Positions 15,000-20,772 of a stretch of 20,772 nucleotides of DNA are shown one piece after another. The DNA comes from an uncultured Planctomycetia bacterium (GTDB lineage Bacteria > Planctomycetota > UBA1135 > GCA-002686595), in NCBI GenBank assembly GCA_937952135.1, contig CALFYL010000391.1, forward strand, positions 1 to 20,772, in the 5' to 3' direction. Within the stretch, counting starts at the first letter, position 1; each line of letters opens with the position of its first letter. Below the pieces are notes generated by a model, which was not told the DNA's origin, did not search any database, and saw only the letters and a program-made list of their open reading frames with translations. Position numbers and translations under genes: made by a program.

Positions 15000-16313
15000 T
15001 TGTCTGCGCCGGGTTCGCGAGCCGACGGCGACGACGCGCCCCCGCTTTCATCGGTCGCGCCGCTACTCTCTGGCTGCGAGCGCCCGCCCCTGACGAACGC
15101 ACCTGCCACCTCCGGATCCACTTCCGCGGCCACGCTTCGCGGTCTTCCGCGCGCCTTCTGGATCCTCGTCGTCGGCATGTTCGTGAACCGACTCGGTTCC
15201 TTCGTGCTCCCGTTCCTCGCGATGTACTTGGGCGAGCAGCAGCACCTCCCGGCGCGCGAGAGCGGCATGGTGATCGGCGCGTGGGGCGTGGGTTCGGTGC
15301 TCGCGGCGCTCGTCGGCGGCGGACTCGCCGATCGCTGGGGACGCAAGCGCAGCATGCTCGCGAGTCTGTGCGGAGGAGCGGCGGTCCCGTGCGTGTTTCC
15401 AGAGGCGCGGGGCTTCGGCGCGCTCGCGTCGCTCGCACTCGTGTTCGGCGCCGTCGCGGAGATCTATCGACCCGCCGTGGCGGCAGCGATCACCGACCTC
15501 GCTCCGGCCGAGCACCGCGCGAGAGCCTTCGGATACCTCAACTGGGCCTACAACCTCGGGTTCGCGGTGAGCCCGGTGCTCGCGGGCGCGATCGCGCAAG
15601 GCCTCGGCTTCCGCTGGCTGTTCTACGGCGATGCCTTGACGATGTTCGCGGCGGCGCTGGTGATCGCGGCGTGGGTTGCGGAGACGCGTGCGGTGCGCGA
15701 CTCGCACGGAAGCGACGTGCCCGGCGGCTACGGCGCCGCGCTAGGCGACGCGAAGCTGCGGCCGATGCTCGTGGCGGCGGTCGCGATCGGACTCACGATC
15801 GTGCAGTTCATCGCGGCGCTCGGTCCGCTGATGCGCAGGGACGGCATCGACATCGAGCTCTACGGCCGCATCGTCGCGCTCAACGGCTTGCTCATCGTGC
15901 TCACACAGCCTTGGCTCGTCCCGCGCATCGAGGCGCTCGGCGCCCGCCGCGTGCTGCCCGTTGCGGCGCTGATCTTCTGCTGCGGCATCGGCCTGCACGC
16001 CTTCGTGGACTCGCCGCTCGCCCACGCGCTGGTCGTGACGGTTTGGACCGCCGGCGAGGTCGCGCTCTTTCCGCTGTGCAATGCGCTCGTCGCGAACCTC
16101 GCGCCCGAGCGCTTGCGCGGCCGCTACCAGGGCCTGTACTGGATGGGCTGGTCGAGCGCGAACGTCGTCGGTCCTTCGCTCGGACAAGAGCTGCTCGAAC
16201 GCTACGGCGCGCGCGGCTGGGCGCTGCTTCCGCTCACGTGCGGCGCGGTCGCGGTCGGCGCGCTCGTCGTCGCCACGCGCCGCGCGCACCCGCGCGTCAC
16301 GGCGCGAGAGTGA
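15000..16313 (+). CDS. Major facilitator superfamily transporter
   Basis: The 437-aa integral membrane protein is read from a TTG at 15000, because no ATG or GTG precedes the first membrane helix in this frame; the exact start is uncertain and the first ~48 residues are a polar tail. Helix 1 begins at RAFWILVVGMFVNRLGSF. The MFS motif A is plain at about 107-117 (GGLADRWGRKRSM), between helices 2 and 3. AEIYRPAVAAAITDLAP and the second-half helices complete a twelve-helix pattern of the DHA1/MdtH-like drug or metabolite exporter type. It should sit in the inner membrane and use the proton gradient. The substrate is not readable. Its end overlaps the convergent gene by 17 bases. Confidence 0.9.
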   Translation: MSAPGSRADGDDAPPLSSVAPLLSGCERPPLTNAPATSGSTSAATLRGLPRAFWILVVGMFVNRLGSFVLPFLAMYLGEQQHLPARESGMVIGAWGVGSVLAALVGGGLADRWGRKRSMLASLCGGAAVPCVFPEARGFGALASLALVFGAVAEIYRPAVAAAITDLAPAEHRARAFGYLNWAYNLGFAVSPVLAGAIAQGLGFRWLFYGDALTMFAAALVIAAWVAETRAVRDSHGSDVPGGYGAALGDAKLRPMLVAAVAIGLTIVQFIAALGPLMRRDGIDIELYGRIVALNGLLIVLTQPWLVPRIEALGARRVLPVAALIFCCGIGLHAFVDSPLAHALVVTVWTAGEVALFPLCNALVANLAPERLRGRYQGLYWMGWSSANVVGPSLGQELLERYGARGWALLPLTCGAVAVGALVVATRRAHPRVTARE

Positions 16314-17250
16314 AGGTCAGCGCGTTCGAGAGGTTCGTGGACTTCGAAGCCGGCGGATCGCGGAACCACGCTTGCATCCAGAGTGTCTCTCCGCCGCTGA
16401 AGGGCGCGCCGAGGGCGCCGGGGTGCGCGGCGCGGAAGCTGTTCCAGTCGATCGCCAGCGAGCCGTCGCACGCGCCCGCTGTTCCGCCGGACGAGAGCAC
16501 TCCCATGCGTTGCGTCGGGCTCTTCACGCACAAGAAGCTCGAGCCCGAGCCCCACGCGGCGGCTTGCGGACCGTTGAGCGAATAAAAGAAGAGCCCCTGC
16601 TTCTGCCCCTCGACGTCGTTCGCGGTGACGACGAATCCCGAGGCGGCGCTCGCCGACGGGGCCCCGCTCGAAGCGAGCATCGCGGCGCAGCCGTTCGTCG
16701 TCGTGCCGGCCGTGCAATAACTCGTCGGCGGCGGCGGGCACGATCCGATCAGGCGGAACTTCCACTGGCGATCGAGGGATTGAACCGGGACGAACCAACT
16801 CGCGCCGCTGTCGACGGAGATGGTCCACAGCGGGCCGTTCTGCGCGCCCGGCTGGTCGAGGCTCGCTTGCGCGCCGAAGCTCGCGCGCCACACGAGCCAG
16901 TACGTCTGCCCGCCGCTGAGCGCGACGCCTTGCGTGAGGTCAGCGCCTTGCCACGCGTTCGTCGGAACGATCGCGAAGGGTCCGCCACCGAGCAGGCCCG
17001 CGGGCTCGCCGGTGGCCGGGTTGTGGCTCCACAGGTCGAGCTGGTGCAACGCGGTGACCTCGCCGGTGAAGAGCTCGACGCGCTGGATCGTCGAGTCGAG
17101 CGGCGCGTCGAACTGGATCGCGAACCAGGCCGTCCCGGTCGAGACGGTGTCGAGAAAGGTCGGCGTGTCGTTGAGCGAGTGGCAAGTCGATTGCGCATCG
17201 CCGCGAGCTGCGAATGCGAGCACGGCGCAGAGGATCAGGCGAGGTCTCAT
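16297..17250 (-). CDS. Small secreted protein with YCTAG C-terminal domain (317 aa)
   Basis: ATG 17250-17248 has GGAG eight bases upstream and begins a signal peptide MRPRLILCAVLAFAARGDAQ. Residues 20-170 look like a beta-sandwich (IQRVELFTGEVTALHQLDLW, GGQTYWLVWRASFG, WFVPVQSLDRQWKFRLIGSC), a jelly-roll style seen in planctomycete exported proteins; I cannot name the family. From about 177 the shared C-terminal domain follows: YCTAGTTTNGC, VEGQKQGLFFYSLNGP, SFLCVKSPTQRMG, GGTAGACDGSLAIDWNSF and WFRDPPASKSTNLSNA. It is the closest relative in the window to the C-terminus of the gene at 13125-14843. It is convergent with the transporter and shares 17 bases with it. Confidence 0.85.
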   Translation of the reverse strand: MRPRLILCAVLAFAARGDAQSTCHSLNDTPTFLDTVSTGTAWFAIQFDAPLDSTIQRVELFTGEVTALHQLDLWSHNPATGEPAGLLGGGPFAIVPTNAWQGADLTQGVALSGGQTYWLVWRASFGAQASLDQPGAQNGPLWTISVDSGASWFVPVQSLDRQWKFRLIGSCPPPPTSYCTAGTTTNGCAAMLASSGAPSASAASGFVVTANDVEGQKQGLFFYSLNGPQAAAWGSGSSFLCVKSPTQRMGVLSSGGTAGACDGSLAIDWNSFRAAHPGALGAPFSGGETLWMQAWFRDPPASKSTNLSNALTFTLAP

Positions 17251-17368
17251 GGGGTTGGCTCCAAACCGCCACGGTAGCGCCGCTGCGCCGAATTCGCTGC
17301 GCGCCGTGAGCGGAACGCCGGAGGACTGCGCGCTGGCGGCGCCGCGGCCTGTCGGCCAGCATGGATGC

Positions 17369-17845
17369 ATGCGAACCGCATCCGTCGCGCGCCGTGCTCT
17401 CCTCGCCGCACTGGCGCTCGCTTGCGGCGCTTGTGCGAGCTTGCCTCCCACGCGCCATTTCGTGCTGCGCCTGCGGCCCGGGCAGGAGTTGAAGAGCGAG
17501 CTCACGGCGCTCGCGCGCGAGGAGCGTTTGCAAGCCGCGAGTGTGGTGAGCGCGGTGGGCAGCTTGACCGACGTCGCGCTGCGGCTCGCGAACAAAGAGG
17601 ACACGACGCTCTACTCGGGGCACTTCGAGGTGGTGTCGCTCTCGGGGTATCTCGCCGACGGGGAGTTCCATCTGCACATGGCCGTGAGCGATGGCGACGG
17701 CCGCACCATCGGCGGGCACGTGATGGAGGGCAACCGCGTGTACACGACGCTCGTGATCGCGATCCAGGAGCACACGCGGCTGCGCTACCGACGCGAATTC
17801 GATCCGGCATCGGGTTACTCCGAGCTGGTGATCGACGAGCGTTGA
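17369..17845 (+). CDS. Exported DUF296/PCC-domain protein
   Basis: The 158-aa product starts at ATG 17369 with a hydrophobic leader, MRTASVARRALLAALALACG, followed by AC. The cysteines suggest a lipoprotein, but the lipobox is not canonical. Residues 28-150 match the PCC/DUF296 fold (PF03479): FVLRLRPGQELKSELTALAR, AASVVSAVGSLTDVALRL, then FHLHMAVSDGDGRTIGGHV with His101, His103 and His117 placed as the metal-binding residues of bacterial members. Most family proteins are cytoplasmic, either alone or fused to AT-hooks in plants, so export is the odd feature. It is divergent from the 16297-17250 gene and upstream of a secreted protease. Its biochemical role is unknown in the family at large. 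Confidence 0.85.
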   Translation: MRTASVARRALLAALALACGACASLPPTRHFVLRLRPGQELKSELTALAREERLQAASVVSAVGSLTDVALRLANKEDTTLYSGHFEVVSLSGYLADGEFHLHMAVSDGDGRTIGGHVMEGNRVYTTLVIAIQEHTRLRYRREFDPASGYSELVIDER

Positions 17846-18088
17846 CGATCGCGCCCGCAGCGCCCGCGAAAGTGGCGCGGCGCGCGCGTTGGCGGGCGAA
17901 GCGCGTGTCTCGCGCATGGGACTCCGCCGAGGATCGCGAAGGTGCGACGAGCGGCGAAACCCATCGGCGCGACTCGTGTCTCGATCGACCAGGCCAAGTG
18001 CCCGCGACGATTCAAAACAGGAGTAGACTCCGCGCGCCTCGCCGTCCTTCGGCGGCGGAGTTTGTCCCCCAACCGATTCAGGAGTGCC

Positions 18089-19399
18089 ATGACACATCGA
18101 TCTCGTGCGTTGTTGTCGTCGGTTTCTTTGCTTGTGGGTGCGATGTTCGCAGCGCCCGCCGCGGCGCAGATGTCGTATGGAGGCGTGCCGCCGAGCCGCT
18201 GGGCGTCTCTGCAACTGCCGCTGGCGGTGCTCGAGTTGCCGCCCATCGACAACCAGGCGCAACTCGCGGCGGCGCAGGGAGTGCGCCGCGGCCAGCCCAC
18301 GCGCTATGGCGTGGTCGTGCAAGTCGGTCTTTCCGCGGACGAGCTCGGCGTGTGGGAGCAACTCCCCAGCGGCGACCTCGTGTGGCGTTGCGCGATCCAC
18401 TCGAGCGGCGCGCGGTCGCTCTCGGCGGTCTTCAGTCAGTTCGTCACGCCCCCCGGCGGCGAGCTCTACGTGCGCTCGAACGGCGATCTCCGCACCTTGG
18501 GCGCCTACATCGACCTCAACGCGAACCTCGACGGCTCCTTCGCCTTCGAGCCGCTGCTCGGCGACGAGATCGTCCTCGAGTACTTCGAGCCCGCGAGCGC
18601 GCCGTTCCACGCGTCCATCGAACTCGCGACCGTGGTGCACGACTTCCTCGGCGTGCTGAGCGCGCTCGAGCCGGGTCTCTCGCCCGAAGCGGCCGGCGCC
18701 TGCAACACGGACGTCGCCTGCGAAGCGGCCTTCACCACCGAAGAGCGAGCCATCGTGCGCTTGCTCTCGAACGGAGCGCTCTGCACCGGCGCGATGATCA
18801 ACAACACCGCGAACAACGGACGGCCGTACATGATGACGGCCTTCCACTGCGGCTCGATGAACAACGCGATCCTGTACTTCAATTACCAGCGTTCAGGCTG
18901 CAACAGCGGTTCGAGCTCCCTGACCCAGACGGCGTCGGGCACCGCGCTGCGCGCGAGCAACAAGAAGCACGACTACCGACTCACGGAGGTCACGGGCCCG
19001 ATCAACGCGGCCTTCAACCACTTCCTTCTCGGCTGGGACCGTGGATCGACGCCGCCCTCGAGCTCGGTCTGCATCCACCACCCTTCGGGCGACGTGAAGA
19101 AGATCAGCTTCGAGAACAACCCCTGCTCGTCGAACGCGACGCGCTGGATCGTCGCGCAATGGGACGCGGCCCCGTCGGCGCCGAACAACGTCGGCGTCAC
19201 CGAGGGCGGCTCCTCCGGCAGCCCGCTCATGAACCAGAGCAACGGCTACTTCCGCGGACAGTTGTGGGGCGGCCAGGCCTACTGCGGTTTCCCGTTCAAC
19301 GACTACTACGGCCGCCTCGACATGGCCTGGTCGGCGGTGCGCACGTACCTCGACCCGCTCGGCTCGAACCCGGTGACCTGGCCGGGCCTCGACCCCTGA
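18089..19399 (+). CDS. Secreted lysyl-endopeptidase-like serine protease (S1 fold)
   Basis: ATG 18089 follows AGGAG by four bases. The 436-aa precursor has a signal peptide ending FAAPAAAQ (residue 27) and a likely propeptide to about 200. The protease part starts near AGACNTDVACEAAF and contains LCTGAMINNTANNGRPYMMT followed by AFHCG (His253), KHDYRL (Asp295) and EGGSSGSPL (Ser376), a complete catalytic triad. Cysteine positions and the wording around His match Achromobacter/Lysobacter lysyl endopeptidases rather than classical trypsin. It should act outside the cell to cut proteins; Lys specificity cannot be confirmed from what I can read. Unlike its secreted neighbours it lacks the YCTAG domain. 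The 243 bases upstream hold no gene; a strong terminator follows. Confidence 0.9.
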   Translation: MTHRSRALLSSVSLLVGAMFAAPAAAQMSYGGVPPSRWASLQLPLAVLELPPIDNQAQLAAAQGVRRGQPTRYGVVVQVGLSADELGVWEQLPSGDLVWRCAIHSSGARSLSAVFSQFVTPPGGELYVRSNGDLRTLGAYIDLNANLDGSFAFEPLLGDEIVLEYFEPASAPFHASIELATVVHDFLGVLSALEPGLSPEAAGACNTDVACEAAFTTEERAIVRLLSNGALCTGAMINNTANNGRPYMMTAFHCGSMNNAILYFNYQRSGCNSGSSSLTQTASGTALRASNKKHDYRLTEVTGPINAAFNHFLLGWDRGSTPPSSSVCIHHPSGDVKKISFENNPCSSNATRWIVAQWDAAPSAPNNVGVTEGGSSGSPLMNQSNGYFRGQLWGGQAYCGFPFNDYYGRLDMAWSAVRTYLDPLGSNPVTWPGLDP

Positions 19400-19456
19400 G
19401 CGACCTCGACGCGACTCGCGCGCCCGAGCGGTGCGCCTGAGTCGAGATAGACAGCA

Positions 19457-19492
19457 CGGGCCGGGCTCTCGGAGCTCGGCCCGCGCCTTTTT
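19457..19492 (+). terminator. Intrinsic terminator after the protease gene
   Basis: CGGGCCGGGC (19457-19466) pairs with GCTCGGCCCG (19474-19483), with one G-T pair and a seven-base loop; GCGCC and then five Ts follow. It lies 57 bases after the protease stop and separates it from the sigma-factor genes. Confidence 0.85.
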
Positions 19493-19581
19493 GGTGCGCG
19501 AGGCGCGGTTTTCAGGCCGGCCAGTGTGAGCTTTCGCGTGCTGGCGCGAATCACGGGGCCTCGAGCGTTGCTCGGGACGTC

Positions 19582-20142
19582 ATGAACGCTTCCTCTGCCG
19601 CAAGAATCGTCAGCCACGAGATGGACCCGACCCGCTCGCGCTTCGCTGCGTTGCTCGACGAGCACCGCGGGATCGTCTTCAAGGTGGCGAACGCGTACTG
19701 CGCCAACGCCGAGGACCGGCGGGACCTGGCGCAGGAGATCGCGGCCCAGGCGTGGCGCGCGTTTGCGGGCTACGACTCGTCGCGGCCGTTCTCGACGTGG
19801 ATGTACCGCATCGCGCTCAACGTCGCGATCTCGTTCGCGCGGAGCGCGGGTCGGCGCGCGCTCGCGGCGCCGCTCGAGGAACACCACGAGGAGCAGCTCG
19901 GCGTGGCCGCGGACGATCGCGCCGCGCAGAGCGAGGAGAGCGACCGGCGGGTGAAGGCGCTGCACGCGGTGATCGAGCGTCAGCCGCCGCTCGACCGCGC
20001 GCTGCTCTTGCTTTGGCTCGAAGAGCGCAGCCAGCGCGAGATCGCCGACGTTCTCGGCCTCAGCGAGAGCAACGTCTCGACCAAGCTTCACCGACTCAAG
20101 CAACGCATCCGCGAGCAGCTCGCGGAGCTCGACGCCGATTGA
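19582..20142 (+). CDS. ECF-type RNA polymerase sigma factor
   Basis: The 186-aa product is of usual ECF length. The ATG at 19582 is taken as the start; an ATG at 19621 (MDPTRSRFAAL) is equally possible and neither has a good ribosome site. Region 2 spans about 23-90, with AEDRRDLAQEIAAQAWRAF and the promoter -10 segment RPFSTWMYRIALNVAISFAR. Region 4 spans about 125-180, with the helix-turn-helix SQREIADVLGLSESNVSTKL followed by HRLKQRI. It should direct RNA polymerase to its own promoter set. The next gene begins 25 bases later and encodes a membrane protein, the usual place for a partner that holds the sigma factor inactive. In contrast to the protein at 9798-12803, it has no fused membrane part. 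Confidence 0.92.
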   Translation: MNASSAARIVSHEMDPTRSRFAALLDEHRGIVFKVANAYCANAEDRRDLAQEIAAQAWRAFAGYDSSRPFSTWMYRIALNVAISFARSAGRRALAAPLEEHHEEQLGVAADDRAAQSEESDRRVKALHAVIERQPPLDRALLLLWLEERSQREIADVLGLSESNVSTKLHRLKQRIREQLAELDAD

Positions 20143-20167
20143 CTCCCTTTCCAGAAATGCCCGCACG

Positions 20168-20772
20168 ATGGACCTCGCCATGGATCTCGACGAACTCAAA
20201 CTTGCCTGGAAGACGCTCGACCAACGCACGCAGCGTCAGTCCGAGTTGCAGCTCGCCGAACTGCACGAGCGCCGCACGCGCAACCTGCGCTCGAGCCTGC
20301 GCCCGCTGGCGCTCGGCCAGGCGCTGCAAATGCTCTTCGGAGTCGGCGCGATCGTCGTGGGCGTGCTGCTGTGGAGCACGTTCGGCTCGATCACGACGGT
20401 CTTCGTCGTCGGGCTGGTCGTGCACGTCTACGGCATCGCGGCGATCGTTGCGGCCGGCGTCGTGCTCGGCGGCATCGCGCGTATCGACCGCGCCCTGCCG
20501 GTGGTCGAGCTGCAGCGGCGTCTCGCGCGCGTGCGGCGGGCGTACATCGTCAGCGGCGCCGTGGTCGGGCTTCCGTGGTGGCTGCTGTGGATGGCGCCGC
20601 CGGTCGTGATTGCCTCGCTGTCGAACGCAGAACACGGAACCGCCGGGCTGCCCGCGTGGCTGTGGCTCAGCCTCGCCGTCGGGGTGCTCGGCCTGCTCGC
20701 GACGTGGGCTTTCCACCGCTGGTTGCACCGACCCGGCCGCGAGGAGCTGGCGCAGCGCATGAACGACAGCGC
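20168..20772 (+). CDS. Four-helix membrane protein paired with the ECF sigma factor (3' end outside window)
   Basis: About 201 residues are visible before the window ends, so the length and the true C-terminus are unknown. The start is ATG 20168 (MDLAMDLDEL) or, as in many relatives that begin MDLDELK, ATG 20180. A charged, helical N-terminus (LKLAWKTLDQRTQRQSELQL) is followed by four hydrophobic segments, the clearest being LGQALQMLFGVGAIVVGVLL, VFVVGLVVHVYGIAAIVAAG and AVVGLPWWLLWMAPPVVIAS. I recognise a family of small membrane proteins found after ECF sigma genes, often with no assigned function. An anti-sigma-like role is an inference from this position. The frame is otherwise open to the window edge. 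Confidence 0.8.
   Translation, partial: MDLAMDLDELKLAWKTLDQRTQRQSELQLAELHERRTRNLRSSLRPLALGQALQMLFGVGAIVVGVLLWSTFGSITTVFVVGLVVHVYGIAAIVAAGVVLGGIARIDRALPVVELQRRLARVRRAYIVSGAVVGLPWWLLWMAPPVVIASLSNAEHGTAGLPAWLWLSLAVGVLGLLATWAFHRWLHRPGREELAQRMNDS

Noticed and set aside
1..20772. tRNA, rRNA or riboswitch genes
   Set aside because: Reading both strands I saw no cloverleaf, rRNA core or known riboswitch motif, though a covariance search was not possible.

Overview
This is a GC-rich window with dense, mostly secreted or membrane-directed coding. I read it as planctomycete chromosome, probably from the lineage whose secreted proteins end in a Cys-rich domain starting 'YCTAGTTTNGC' and ending '...WFRDPPA.K.TNLSDA...'. 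Three proteins here carry that domain and a fourth carries a divergent version. Other supports are an ECF sigma factor with a long C-terminal extension and several carboxypeptidase-regulatory-like ectodomains. The assignment rests on recalled family knowledge, not on a search.

Layout. (1) 1-2107: minus-strand block with the 5' end of a possible secreted protein (1-35) and two overlapping RlaP/COG3541-type nucleotidyltransferase genes (82-849, 842-1966), preceded by a strong hairpin. (2) 2135-3769: plus-strand secreted seven-repeat FG-GAP propeller with the YCTAG domain. (3) 3772-4881: a scar region. It holds a chimeric relic (part of a nucleotidyltransferase fused to part of a carboxypeptidase-regulatory-like gene), a lower-GC orphan immunity-like gene (4033-4422) and a truncated transposase-like helix-turn-helix ORF. 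(4) 4878-7889: minus-strand 1003-aa membrane-anchored protein with beta-sandwich repeats. (5) 8113-12803: a two-gene operon joined by an ATGA overlap. It encodes a secreted protein with three PPC-like repeats, then a 1001-aa protein that is an ECF sigma factor, a transmembrane helix and a ~745-residue ectodomain in one chain. (6) 12804-13124: a convergent intergenic region with a 39-bp-arm inverted repeat, a partial duplicate of the neighbouring gene's 3' end and three more hairpins. (7) 13125-17250: a secreted repeat protein with the YCTAG domain (minus), an MFS transporter (plus), and a small secreted YCTAG-domain protein (minus) whose 3' end overlaps the transporter gene. (8) 17369-19399: an exported DUF296/PCC-domain protein and a secreted lysyl-endopeptidase-like serine protease, closed by a clear intrinsic terminator. 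(9) 19582-20772: a conventional ECF sigma factor followed by a four-helix membrane protein cut by the window edge.

The most unusual unit is the operon at 8113-12803. A secreted repeat protein is translationally coupled to what looks like a membrane-tethered sigma factor with its own extracytoplasmic sensor-like region, so the cell-surface and transcription functions may form one signalling device. Second are the paired nucleotidyltransferases with the fossil of a third. Third is the YCTAG C-terminal domain shared by otherwise unrelated exported proteins, which may act in sorting or surface attachment. All functional links are inferences from sequence and gene order.
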